From Bacillus_BA songklensis (GTDB taxonomy: Bacteria > Bacillota > Bacilli > Bacillales > Bacillaceae_H), in NCBI RefSeq assembly GCF_042649685.1, contig NZ_JBHRZT010000073.1, forward strand, positions 248,001-312,000: 64,000 nt of DNA, written 5' to 3'. A program made the position numbers and the translations under genes. Positions 34,221 to 42,772 of the stretch are shown here, one piece after another (position 1 is the first letter of the stretch; every line of letters starts with the position of its first letter). The notes under the pieces were generated by a model. The model was not told the origin of the DNA. It made no database searches and saw only the letters and a list, made by a program, of their open reading frames with translations.

Positions 34221-35936
34221 ATGCAAGCCGGCCAAAAGGTAGATTTACAATCTGGTATTCATATTCTTCAAGCTATCAATAGTGAAATTCTTATGGTAGA
34301 TCGTAAAGGAATAGTGGTTTTTTGTAACCAATCAGTATGTAATACGTTAAAAAAACAAAAGGATGAAATAATTGGTCACGCTATAACAGCTATCCTTCCG
34401 ATTGATATTCCGGATTTATCTACGGTAAATAGTGATACGGATATGAGCTATGAGTTGAATATTGATGATCGAACTTTTATTCTAAATCAATCGCCGATAT
34501 ATGAAAAAGCAGAACTTGTTGGAGCGGTCATCACTTTTCAAAATGTTACAAGTGACAGGGTATCTATAGATGGTTTAAAACAAACGATAGAAAAGTATGA
34601 AAATGCTCTAAATTTACTGTCTGAATGTATTTTAGGTGTTGATGAGCGAGGAAACGTGACTTTTATTAGTTGTTCCTATGCCCAATTACTGGGAATCGAT
34701 AATCCCCAATCTGTTATTGGCAAACATTGTACAGAGGTTGTTGAAAACACAAGAATGCATATAGTGATTCAAACAGGACAGGCCGAAATAGGTCATATAC
34801 AGCGTATAGGCAATAAGAATGTTATTGCGACTCGAATTCCGATTACTAAAGAAGGGAAAAGTGTAGGTGCCATCGGAAAGATTGTGTTTCATGATCTTCA
34901 TGAGTTAAAAGTATTAGCTAATCGGATTCATACAATGGAATCAAAGCTAGAGTATTACCAAAAAGAGTTAAAGCGCATTCAAGGGGCTAAATATTCCTTC
35001 CAAAGTATTGTAGGCAATAGCGAAAGGATAAAAGAAGTAAAAAATAATGCGATAAAGGTAGCTAAAAGCCGGTCTACCGTTTTAATTAGAGGAGAAACCG
35101 GAACAGGAAAAGAGTTGTTTGCTCATGCCATTCATCTTGCCAGCCCCCGTTCAGAAGGTCCATTTATTCGTCTGAATTGTGCCGCTATCCCTAGAGGACT
35201 ATTAGAAGCAGAATTATTTGGATATGAAGATGGTGCATTTACCGGGGCAAAAAAAGGCGGCAGGCCGGGAAAATTTGAATTGGCCCAAAACGGAACATTA
35301 TTCTTAGACGAGATTGGTGATATGCCATTAGGCATGCAGGCTAAATTGTTGCGTGTGTTGCAGGAAAAGGAGTTTGAAAGAGTTGGCGGTACAAAAGTGA
35401 GACGAGTTGATGTTCGCTTTATCGCAGCGACCAATCAAGATTTATGGGAAATGACACGTCAAGGAAAGTTTAGAGAAGATTTGTATTATAGATTGAATGT
35501 ATTCATGATAGATATCCCGCCGTTGAGAGAAAGAAAAGAAGATATTATTCCTATCACCAATTTTCTAATTGATAAATTGAATACTGAATTAGGAAGTAAT
35601 ATCATTTCCATAGATGAAAAAGTAATCCGGATATTTATGGAGTACGATTGGCCGGGGAATGTGAGGGAATTGGAAAATATACTAGAACGATCTATGAATG
35701 TACTTGAGGAAAATACGATTCAAGTACATCATCTACCTGTTTATTTGAGAAAGAGGTGGGAGAATGAACAGGGTGATGATGCCGTTCTTTCATTACAGAA
35801 GGAAGTAGAAATGGCTGAAAAAAGGGCTATTATAAAAGCGTTGGAGAAAGTATCGGGCAACAAACAAGAGGCAGCTAACCTTCTTGGGATTCACCGGGCA
35901 AGTCTGTATAGAAAGATTGAAAAATATAACCTATGA
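34221..35936 (+). CDS. Sig54-dependent transcriptional activator with two PAS domains
   Basis: The start at ATG 34221 has AAGGAGG ten bases upstream. The 571-residue protein has two PAS-type sensor domains (about 12-115 and 130-235), then a short coiled linker. An AAA+ central domain (about 265-495) shows Walker A GETGTGKE, the Sig54-contact loop GAFTGA, Walker B GTLFLDEIGD and the arginine-finger region REDLYYRLNVF. A Fis-type helix-turn-helix ends it (NKQEAANLLGIHRASLYRKI). It is a RocR-like enhancer-binding protein. Three palindromes and a -24/-12 promoter just downstream identify its probable target, the acyl-CoA ligase-permease genes. The inducing ligand is unknown. Confidence 0.92.
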   Translation: MQAGQKVDLQSGIHILQAINSEILMVDRKGIVVFCNQSVCNTLKKQKDEIIGHAITAILPIDIPDLSTVNSDTDMSYELNIDDRTFILNQSPIYEKAELVGAVITFQNVTSDRVSIDGLKQTIEKYENALNLLSECILGVDERGNVTFISCSYAQLLGIDNPQSVIGKHCTEVVENTRMHIVIQTGQAEIGHIQRIGNKNVIATRIPITKEGKSVGAIGKIVFHDLHELKVLANRIHTMESKLEYYQKELKRIQGAKYSFQSIVGNSERIKEVKNNAIKVAKSRSTVLIRGETGTGKELFAHAIHLASPRSEGPFIRLNCAAIPRGLLEAELFGYEDGAFTGAKKGGRPGKFELAQNGTLFLDEIGDMPLGMQAKLLRVLQEKEFERVGGTKVRRVDVRFIAATNQDLWEMTRQGKFREDLYYRLNVFMIDIPPLRERKEDIIPITNFLIDKLNTELGSNIISIDEKVIRIFMEYDWPGNVRELENILERSMNVLEENTIQVHHLPVYLRKRWENEQGDDAVLSLQKEVEMAEKRAIIKALEKVSGNKQEAANLLGIHRASLYRKIEKYNL

Positions 35937-35943
35937 AAAAATT

Positions 35944-35970
35944 GAAAGGGGGCGAATAGCCCCCTTTTTG
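35944..35970 (+). terminator. Intrinsic terminator of the activator gene
   Basis: AAAGGGGGC pairs with GCCCCCTTT around GAATA, followed by T. Confidence 0.85.
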
Positions 35971-36052
35971 TTGCAAATATGCGAAGGTTGTCGCGATCAT
36001 GCGAATTTAGTGGTATCAATATTTTGCTGGTTATTTGTCGCAAATATGCGAA
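35971..36052 (+). promoter_or_regulatory. Three palindromic upstream activator sites
   Basis: TTGCAAATATGCGAA (35971-35985), TCGCGATCATGCGAA (35991-36005) and TCGCAAATATGCGAA (36038-36052) share the inverted pattern TCGCA-N4-TGCGA. They lie 70-155 bases before the -24 box, the usual distance for enhancer-binding proteins. Confidence 0.75.
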
Positions 36053-36124
36053 TTAAAACTAAGGGAACCTATATGAATAGAGTCTAACTGCCTTTTAAAA
36101 AAGGGTTTGACTTCATTTAAAACA

Positions 36125-36141
36125 TTGGCATCATTCTTGCA
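36125..36141 (+). promoter_or_regulatory. Sig54 (-24/-12) promoter
   Basis: TTGGCA (36125-36130), six bases, TTGCA (36137-36141). The spacing exactly fits the TGGCAC-N5-TTGCW consensus, and the promoter lies 67 bases before the acyl-CoA ligase start. Confidence 0.85.
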
Positions 36142-36207
36142 TCCTAATAAGTCAGAAAAAGTAGAAAAATGGTACAGATATTTGAAAAAAGAAGGGATAT
36201 TTGTCCA

Positions 36208-37830
36208 ATGGGGAAAGGGGAGCTTGGTTTGGAGAACTTAAACTTGGCACAGTTTTTAATGCGAAGGATTGAAAAAACACCAGATAAGGTATATCTGCAA
36301 TTTGAGCAGCAAAGGATCACTTATGAAGAACTTTATAATCGGATAGCCAAAACGGCAGCAGGGTTCCATGAACTAGGTATTCGTAAAGGTGATAAGGTTT
36401 GTGTGATGTTAAATAATTCTCCTGAATACCTTGATGTTTGGTTTGGATTATCATTTTTAGGGGCAATCCTTGTTCCGCTAAATGTTCATTTGAAAGGGGA
36501 AGGATTGCGATATATTCTATCACATTCTGATTGTAAAGCTATTGTAGTAGATAAGGGGTTTATCAACCAAATTGCTCCTTGTCTTTCCTCTTTGTCAAAA
36601 GAGATTAAGGTTATTATTCAAGGGAAAAATGATAGCGTTATCATAAATGAAAATGGTGCAGAGATTTCTACGATCAATCTAGAAGGATTATTGAAAAACA
36701 ATAATCAATACTTACCTAATATCACCATTTCTCAAGAAGCTATTAATAGCATTCTTTATACCTCGGGGACAACAGGCTTGCCCAAGGGGGTCATGTTAAG
36801 TCATGCCGCTTATGTCAATTCTGCCCAGGCATTTGCTGATCGTATGATTCATGCCCGATCAGAGGATATCCTTTTTACAACGTTACCTTTATTTCATATC
36901 AATGCGCAGGCCCATACGACACTAGGCGCTATTCATGCTAATGCCACGATTGCAATGAGTAAGAAGTTTAGTGCGTCACGATTTTGGGATGAAATCCGGT
37001 TTCATGGAGCAACCATATTTAATTCCTTAGGTTCTATGATTCCTATACTATGCAAACAACCGGAAAGAGAGGATGATGATAACAATCCCGCAAGGATTAC
37101 AGCATGCGCCGCTACACCAAAGGAATTTTGGAGGCGTTTTGAAGAACGATTCGGAGTCAAAATCGTCGAAGGATATGGATTAACGGAGACAACTGGTTTT
37201 TGTGTATCGAACCCATTGGAGGCAAATCGTGTTTCATCGATTGGCAAACCCTTTCCCTATGTGGATACGAAGGTTATTGACGAAAATGGAAACCACCTGC
37301 CGCCGGGAGGGATTGGCGAGATACTAATCCGACCTTTGGAACCGCATTGCTTAATGGAAGGATATTATAAAATGCCAGAAAAGACAGAAGAGGCTATGGA
37401 GGATGGATGGTTTCATACAGGAGATCGCGGATATGAGGATGAAGATGGATATCTTTATTTCTGTGATCGCCTGAAACAATGTATTAGACGCCGCGGAGAG
37501 AATATTTCTTCCTGGGAGATTGAAAAAGTTGCAGATGATCATCCGAAAGTGCTCGAATCTGCGGCCGTTGGTGTTCCTTCAGAAGTTGGGGAAGAGGATG
37601 TAAAGCTTTATATTGTCCTCAAGAAGGGGGAAACCATGACTTATGAAGAGGTCATCGATTGGTGTGAAGAACGAATGGCCTACTTCATGGTTCCGCGTTA
37701 TGTTCAATATGTTGAATCTTTTCCAAAAACAGCAACAGAGCGCATACAAAAGTTCAAATTAAAGGAAGAGGGAATCGGGACTGCCTGGGATCGTGAAAAG
37801 GCAGGCTATTTATTGAAAAATAATGTTTGA
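36208..37830 (+). CDS. Acyl-CoA synthetase (AMP-forming, CaiC-like)
   Basis: The start at 36208 has GAAGGG upstream; ATG 36169 in frame is the alternative. The 540-residue ANL-superfamily adenylating enzyme has the P-loop-like SILYTSGTTGLPKGVMLSH near 180, the A5 motif EGYGLTETTGF near 320, and TGDRGYEDEDGYLYFCDRLK near 410. The C-terminal catalytic Lys region is ATERIQKFKLKE near 520. It activates a carboxylic acid to its CoA thioester via an acyl-AMP. Similarity of layout is greatest to short-chain/carnitine-CoA ligases. It is first in a Sig54-controlled cluster with a truncated crotonase and a GntP-type permease, suggesting uptake and catabolism of a small organic acid. Confidence 0.87.
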   Translation: MGKGELGLENLNLAQFLMRRIEKTPDKVYLQFEQQRITYEELYNRIAKTAAGFHELGIRKGDKVCVMLNNSPEYLDVWFGLSFLGAILVPLNVHLKGEGLRYILSHSDCKAIVVDKGFINQIAPCLSSLSKEIKVIIQGKNDSVIINENGAEISTINLEGLLKNNNQYLPNITISQEAINSILYTSGTTGLPKGVMLSHAAYVNSAQAFADRMIHARSEDILFTTLPLFHINAQAHTTLGAIHANATIAMSKKFSASRFWDEIRFHGATIFNSLGSMIPILCKQPEREDDDNNPARITACAATPKEFWRRFEERFGVKIVEGYGLTETTGFCVSNPLEANRVSSIGKPFPYVDTKVIDENGNHLPPGGIGEILIRPLEPHCLMEGYYKMPEKTEEAMEDGWFHTGDRGYEDEDGYLYFCDRLKQCIRRRGENISSWEIEKVADDHPKVLESAAVGVPSEVGEEDVKLYIVLKKGETMTYEEVIDWCEERMAYFMVPRYVQYVESFPKTATERIQKFKLKEEGIGTAWDREKAGYLLKNNV

Positions 37831-37862
37831 AAATTATAACTATTGGAAAGGACGGGATTTTT

Positions 37863-38036
37863 ATGGCCCATGAACATGTAGTCCGTTGGCTTAAAGAAGA
37901 TGGAATCGCTACAGTTACGATTGATAATCCACCGGTTAACACTTTAAGTGTTGATGTCATAACACAATTGACAGAAGTGATTGAGGAAGTAGAACGTGAC
38001 CCGGAGGTGATCGTGGTTCGAAGCATATTCAACTAA
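37863..38036 (+). pseudogene. Truncated enoyl-CoA hydratase/isomerase (crotonase) N-terminus
   Basis: The 57-residue frame starts at ATG 37863 behind GGAAAGGACGGG and reads as a crotonase N-terminus: GIATVTIDNPPVNTLSVDVI, then VIEEVERDPEVIVVR. It stops where the fold's first catalytic loop (usually GxGxxFSAGAD) should come. Full crotonases are about 260 residues. The following 230 bases show no frame with the missing part, so this is a deletion remnant and not a frameshift. The enzyme would have followed the CoA ligase in the same pathway. Confidence 0.75.
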
Positions 38037-38268
38037 ATATTTGTTATTCTCCGAACGACCCTGTCTAATTCATTGTCTATCAGGATGGAGTAACAGACTT
38101 CATTTGATTCTAAACAGAGGAAATGTGATGGGGGAATCCAAAGTGACAGAAGAATGTACACTTTCTCTAACCGGATAACTATAAAACAAAAAGGCTGCGA
38201 TTCTGACGACTTTCCAACAAGGGATAACAAAATAATAAACGCTGATGTAAAGGAGAAAAGTATAAAAT

Positions 38269-39744
38269 ATGGATATAATTGTTATTTTAATTGCGCTTGG
38301 ATTACTTATGTTTTTCGCTTATCGAGGCTTTTCTGTTATCCTTTTTGCCCCATTATGTGCTTTGTTTGCCGTATTTTTAACGGATCCAGGATATGTGCTG
38401 CCTTTCTTTTCTAATATTTTCATGGATAAGTTGGTTGGTTTTGTCAAATTATACTTCCCGGTTTTTTTATTGGGTGCTATCTTTGGTAAATTGGTTGAAG
38501 TCACCGGTGTCGCAGAAAAAATAGCTAAGATTATTGTCCGCTTTATCGGTGCGAAACGGGCGATTCTGGCTATTGTGCTAATGGGGGCAATCCTGACTTA
38601 TAGCGGTGTAAGTTTGTTTGTTGCCGTGTTTGCCATTTATCCGTTTGCGGCCCAATTATTTCGTGAAGCCAATATTCCAAAACGTTTAATTCCTGCGACC
38701 ATTGCATTTAGTGCTTTTACCTTTTCTATGGATTCTCTCCCGGGATCTCCGCAAATTCAGAATGTTATTCCGACTACGTTCTTTAAAACCGACATTTATG
38801 CTGCACCAATGCTGGGAATTATCGGGGCACTATTTATCTTCACACTTGGCATGCTGTACTTAGATAGATGCCGGCGCAAGGCGATTGCTAGCGGTGAGGG
38901 GTATTATGGAAAAGGAGATATGGCTATTGAAATAGCGGCGGCTAAATCGGAAATGGCAGCAGCTAAATCGGAAATGGCAGCCAGTAGTGCGATGGCTGCA
39001 CCTTCAGTTATGGCGTCTGGAGAAGCTGTAACAGGAAAAGATTGGATAGCATTCCTTCCATTGCTGTTAGTTGGTGTGATGAATAAGTTTTTTACGGAGT
39101 CTATTCCTCAGTGGTATGCAAACGGGTTCGATTTTACGGTTATCGGCTTAAAAGATTATGGAAATGTGGATATGTCCAAGGTGGTTGGTATTTGGTCCGT
39201 AGAACTGGCTCTTGTTATCGGGATATTGGCTACAATCTTGTTGAACTTTAAAGCAGTGAGACTGAATTTCAACTCCAGCATTAGCATCGGTGTCAGCGGT
39301 TCGCTTCTTGCTACCATGAACACCGCAGCCGAGTATGGATTTGGAGGAGTGATTGCATCTTTACCGGGATTTACGGCAGTACAAGATGCTCTTACCGGAA
39401 TGTTTACGAACCCGTTAATTAATGGAGCCGTAATGACCAATATTTTGTGCGGAATCACTGGTTCAGGATCCGGAGGTATGAGTATTACGTTAAGCTTGAT
39501 GGCGGAGAAGTATGTAGAAGCAGCTGCTGCATTTAATATTCCATTGGAGGTCTTACACCGTGTAATCGCAATGGCAGCAGGTGGATTGGATACTTTGCCT
39601 CATAATGGCGCTGTTATCACCTTACTTGCGGTTACAGGACTGACTCATCGCCAAGCTTATAAAGATATCTTTGCCATTACCCTGATTAAAACAATGGCTG
39701 TATTCTTTGTAATCGGTATCTACGTAACTTTTTCAATTGTATAA
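38269..39744 (+). CDS. GntP-family organic acid permease
   Basis: The 491-residue membrane protein has about 12-13 segments; AAAGGAGAAAAG precedes its ATG. The family pattern is seen in LGAIFGKLVEVTGVAEKIAK and FTFSMDSLPGSPQIQNVIPTT. The C-terminal half has AAGGLDTLPHNGAVITLLAVTG, the TLPHNGA motif of GntP/3-hydroxybutyrate transporters. The central loop contains two exact heptapeptide repeats (AKSEMAA) from a 21-bp tandem duplication at 38938-38979. It likely imports the acid activated by the upstream ligase and should share the Sig54 promoter. Confidence 0.87.
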   Translation: MDIIVILIALGLLMFFAYRGFSVILFAPLCALFAVFLTDPGYVLPFFSNIFMDKLVGFVKLYFPVFLLGAIFGKLVEVTGVAEKIAKIIVRFIGAKRAILAIVLMGAILTYSGVSLFVAVFAIYPFAAQLFREANIPKRLIPATIAFSAFTFSMDSLPGSPQIQNVIPTTFFKTDIYAAPMLGIIGALFIFTLGMLYLDRCRRKAIASGEGYYGKGDMAIEIAAAKSEMAAAKSEMAASSAMAAPSVMASGEAVTGKDWIAFLPLLLVGVMNKFFTESIPQWYANGFDFTVIGLKDYGNVDMSKVVGIWSVELALVIGILATILLNFKAVRLNFNSSISIGVSGSLLATMNTAAEYGFGGVIASLPGFTAVQDALTGMFTNPLINGAVMTNILCGITGSGSGGMSITLSLMAEKYVEAAAAFNIPLEVLHRVIAMAAGGLDTLPHNGAVITLLAVTGLTHRQAYKDIFAITLIKTMAVFFVIGIYVTFSIV

Positions 39745-39843
39745 CTTTAAGTTCAACTCTAGTATCGTTCGTCCAGAGATGATATGTAAGTAAGGAATAT
39801 TCAATAACACTCCACTGTCTAAAAATTTTTTCTCCTTCCTCTA

Positions 39844-39869
39844 TAAAAAATACAGAACCATGTCGATAT
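39844..39869 (+). promoter_or_regulatory. SigD promoter of hag
   Basis: TAAA (39844-39847), 14 bases, GTCGATAT (39862-39869). The transcript would have a ~90-base leader ending in AAGGAGG before the flagellin ATG. Confidence 0.85.
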
Positions 39870-39969
39870 AACTACTGTAAACATCCTCTACAAAAAGGCG
39901 GCCGACTTTGAGTACAGGATGAAGAAATCCACAAGGACGTGGAGAGGAACATTCAAGGAGGAAAACGAA

Positions 39970-42690
39970 ATGAGAATCAATCATAACATTGCGGCACTTA
40001 ACACGTATCGTCAGTTGAACAGTGCTGCAGGCGCTCAATCAAAATCTATGGAGAAATTATCTTCAGGTCTTCGCATCAACCGTGCTGGTGATGATGCAGC
40101 TGGTCTTGCTATTTCTGAAAAAATGCGTGGGCAAATTCGTGGGTTAGACCAAGCATCTCGTAACGCACAAGACGGTAAACTAGAAATGCCGCGCTAAGCA
40201 GCAATGTTTAGCTGAAAACTCCGTGAATTCGGTGGAACCCCAAACCAGCTATTATGTGGATGGTGGGCAATACCGAGCCAAGCCTAATGAATCGGTAAAA
40301 TGTAGTTAGGAAGGTGTGACGGTCAGGTGGTGAGGAACCGTACCGATAACCCACCCACGAGCGCGGGGCACCCAATACTGGGTGAAGATATGACCTGAAC
40401 TTTATGGAAACATAAAGAAGCAGTGGATAAAAAGCCATTGCGATAACATATTTGATTTCAATGATTCAAACAGCAGAAGGTGCTTTAAACGAAACACACT
40501 CAATTCTACAACGTATGCGTGAATTATCAGTACAATCTGCTAATGACTCTAATACTGATGCTGACCGTGCATCAATCCAAACTGAAATTAGCCAATTAAA
40601 AGATGAAGTTGACCGCATTGGTAATACTACAGAGTTTAATACAAAGAAATTAATTGATGGTTCTATCGGTCAGAAAAAACTTGCAGGTTCTGACAATGCA
40701 GCAGTTATTAGCTCTGCACTTGGAAAAGAAACAGCAGCAGTTGCTACTAGTGTTTCTGCCTTAGCAACAGGTGATATCACGGCTTCCGGCGCTACAACTC
40801 TTAACCTAAAAATAGATGGAGCAAATATTGACGTAGCATTAGATGGGGATGCATATGCAGCATTTGATGATACAAGTAATATTGATTCAGCTGCTTATGC
40901 TACTAAATTGCAAGAAGACATTAATAAAGCCATTGCTGATTATAACAAAGCAAATGAAACTAGTATTGCTAATGTTACAGTAACTGCTAGTAGTGCTCAA
41001 AATGGGTCTATCAGCATTAAATCTGGCTCATTAGGTCAAACATCTACTGTAGAAATTACGAGTAATGCAGCATCTGCAGCTTTAGGTCTAACAGATGCGA
41101 GTGATGGCAGTGATACAGTTTCTGCAACTGGTTCTGAAGGCATTTTAAGCGCTTCGGGAGCAGGAAATGTAAGTGCAGTTGCTTCATTAACAGGTACTGA
41201 TGCAAAAATGACATTTACTGTTGATGGTAAAGACATTGCTATTGACTTTACTTATGACGGTTCAGACAATTTAGGTAATGCAACTGATGCAACTCAAACA
41301 GCTGTAGGTTCATTGACAGCAGGTACGGACCCAATTTCAACTGTAGCTACTGCTTTACAAACAGATTTAAATAATGCAATTGCAAATTATAATAAAAGTG
41401 TACCAACATCGGAACAAGTAGCTGATGTAAAAGTATCTGTAAAAGATGGAGCTCTTGTAGTTGAAAGTGGCTCTAATAAAGCAACAAGTAGTATTAAATT
41501 CGACAATAGTGAAGCTGCTCAATTATTAGGTTTAGCTAAACAAAGCAGTGCTACTCAAGGTGGCGGAGTCGATTTCCAAATTGGTGCTAACCAAACCCAA
41601 ACAATGAAAGTTACTGTAGAAGATATGCGTACTGATGCTTTAGGAATTAAAGATATTGACTTATCAACTAAAGAAGGTGCACAGGACGCTATTACTAAAA
41701 TTAATGATGCAATTGAAAAAGTATCGACTCAACGTTCAAATCTTGGTGCATTCCAAAACCGTTTAGAACACACAATCAACAACTTAGGAACATCTTCTGA
41801 AAACTTAACTGCTGCGGAATCTCGTATCCGTGACGTAGATTATGCTTTAGCTGCCTAGCCAGTAACAAGCACAGTCGTCCTAGCTGGTAACGGCTAGAGA
41901 TTACAATCGGGTGAATTGCTGGAAAACCCTTAGAGCTTTTCTTGCCACAACGTAGTTGGAAACGACAAGCGTGATGGTTTGAAAAAAGAAAAGATTGGGC
42001 AATCAGCAGCCAAGCTCCTGTCTCGAAAGAGTGGAGAAGGTTCAACGACTAGGATAGACCATCTAAAAGCTAAGCTCAAGATGATGAAATCCATAGGTGA
42101 AACAATGGTCATCAGCATTGTGAATCCGAAGTGCCCGACCCCTACTAGAATGCTAGAGGGTGAAGATATAGTCTAGTCATTTATGAAAGTAAATGTTCGC
42201 ACGATGGCGAAAGAAATGATGGCACAAACTAAGAATTCTATTCTTTCTCAAGCAGCACAAGCAATGTTGGCTCAATCGAATCAAATGCCACAAGGAGTTT
42301 TACAACTCTTGAGATAATTGATGAGAAGGGCGTCTAGCTTGGTAACGAGCTAGAGTATAACTGGGTGAATTGCTGGAACTTCCTAAAGCTTCATCAACCA
42401 CAACGTAACTGGAAACGGTAAGCGTGAAGGTGTGAAAATGATGAGGATGAAACAATGGATAATCAGCAGCCAAGCTCCTGTGAGGAAACTCTGGAGAAGG
42501 TTCAACGACTAGAGAACACGGTCTAAGGCGAAAGCTATGGCTATGAATCCCGTAGGGCAGTAAAAGCTGTTCGAAGTGCCCAGCTCCATGAAAAACATGG
42601 ATGAAGATATAGTCTATTCTGTCATTGAAAGATACAGTCGCAAAGCAAGCGAACCAACAACCACAAGGAGTTCTACAACTTCTTCGTTAA
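39970..42690 (+). CDS. hag: Flagellin Hag, four exons split by three group I introns
   Basis: The exons are 39970-40176 (69 codons), 40455-41840 (462), 42204-42272 (23) and 42646-42690 (14 plus stop). Joined, they give a 568-residue flagellin. It has the N-terminal D0/D1 helices (RINHNIAALNTYRQLNSAAG, ASRNAQDG/ISMIQTAEGALNE), a long variable surface domain with two related halves, and the C-terminal D1/D0 (LTAAESRIRDVD/MAKEMMAQ, QAMLA/QANQQPQGVLQLLR). Every junction falls between codons, after an exon-final T and an intron-final G, as group I splicing requires. Without splicing, translation would end six codons into intron 1. An AAGGAGG ribosome site and SigD promoter precede it; FliW-CsrA are upstream. 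Bacillus flagellins are usually 270-400 residues. Confidence 0.9.
40177..40454 (+). ncRNA. Group I intron 1 in hag (278 nt)
   Basis: It follows Gly69 (GGT) and ends in G before ATT. P1: exon CGGU plus intron A pairs with UGCCG, giving the U-G pair at the splice site. P7: GGTCA (40321-40325) with TGACC (40391-40395), inside the typical GAAGATATGACC context. In-frame translation stops after KLEMPR. No internal open frame. It is of a different sequence type from introns 2 and 3. Confidence 0.85.
41841..42203 (+). ncRNA. Group I intron 2 in hag (363 nt)
   Basis: It follows RIRDVD (GAT) and ends in G before ATGGCGAAA. The P1 guide GUC pairs with exon GAU (U-G at the site), and UAUGCUU at the intron 5' end pairs with AAGCACA before the guide. 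P2: CCTAGC with GCTAG. P7: GACTA (42047-42051) with TAGTC (42169-42173). Read-through ends after YALAA. Confidence 0.85.
42273..42645 (+). ncRNA. Group I intron 3 in hag (373 nt) with a built-in C-terminal coding copy
   Basis: It follows QAMLA (GCT) and ends in G before CAAGCG. The P1 guide GGC (extended GGGC) pairs with GCU|C. P7: GACTA (42507-42511) with TAGTC (42610-42614). The core closely resembles intron 2 (shared GGTGAATTGCTGGAA, CAGCAGCCAAGCTCC, GGTTCAACGACTAGA, GAAGATATAGTCTA). Its first 45 bases (42273-42317) read in frame as QSNQMPQGVLQLLR-stop, a near copy of exon 4. Confidence 0.85.
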
Positions 42691-42696
42691 TTTTAG

Positions 42697-42741
42697 ATAT
42701 GAAAGAGGCTCTAGATTTTCTAGAGTCTCTTTTCATATAAG
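42697..42741 (+). terminator. Intrinsic terminator of hag
   Basis: ATATGAAAGAGGCTCTAGA pairs with TCTAGAGTCTCTTTTCATAT around a T-rich loop; one or two mismatches. Confidence 0.8.
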
Positions 42742-42772
42742 ACAGTACAAAGCTGTTTGATAGGAGGAATGA

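Noticed and set aside
37827..38036. 69-codon frame as a normal small gene
   Set aside because: From ATG 37863 it reads as the start of a crotonase and stops before the active site, so it is treated as a truncated pseudogene.
39970..40197. hag as a pseudogene ended by a stop after 75 codons
   Set aside because: The stop is inside intron 1; exon joining at group I splice sites restores full flagellin with intact ends.
41979..42176. 65-codon frame inside intron 2 as an intron-encoded protein
   Set aside because: It lies across the intron core, has no LAGLIDADG, GIY-YIG or HNH motif and no ribosome site.
40177..42645. Group II introns or insertion sequences in hag
   Set aside because: The insertions are 278-373 nt, have no reverse transcriptase or transposase, and show the P1 and P7 pairings and U/G boundaries of group I introns.
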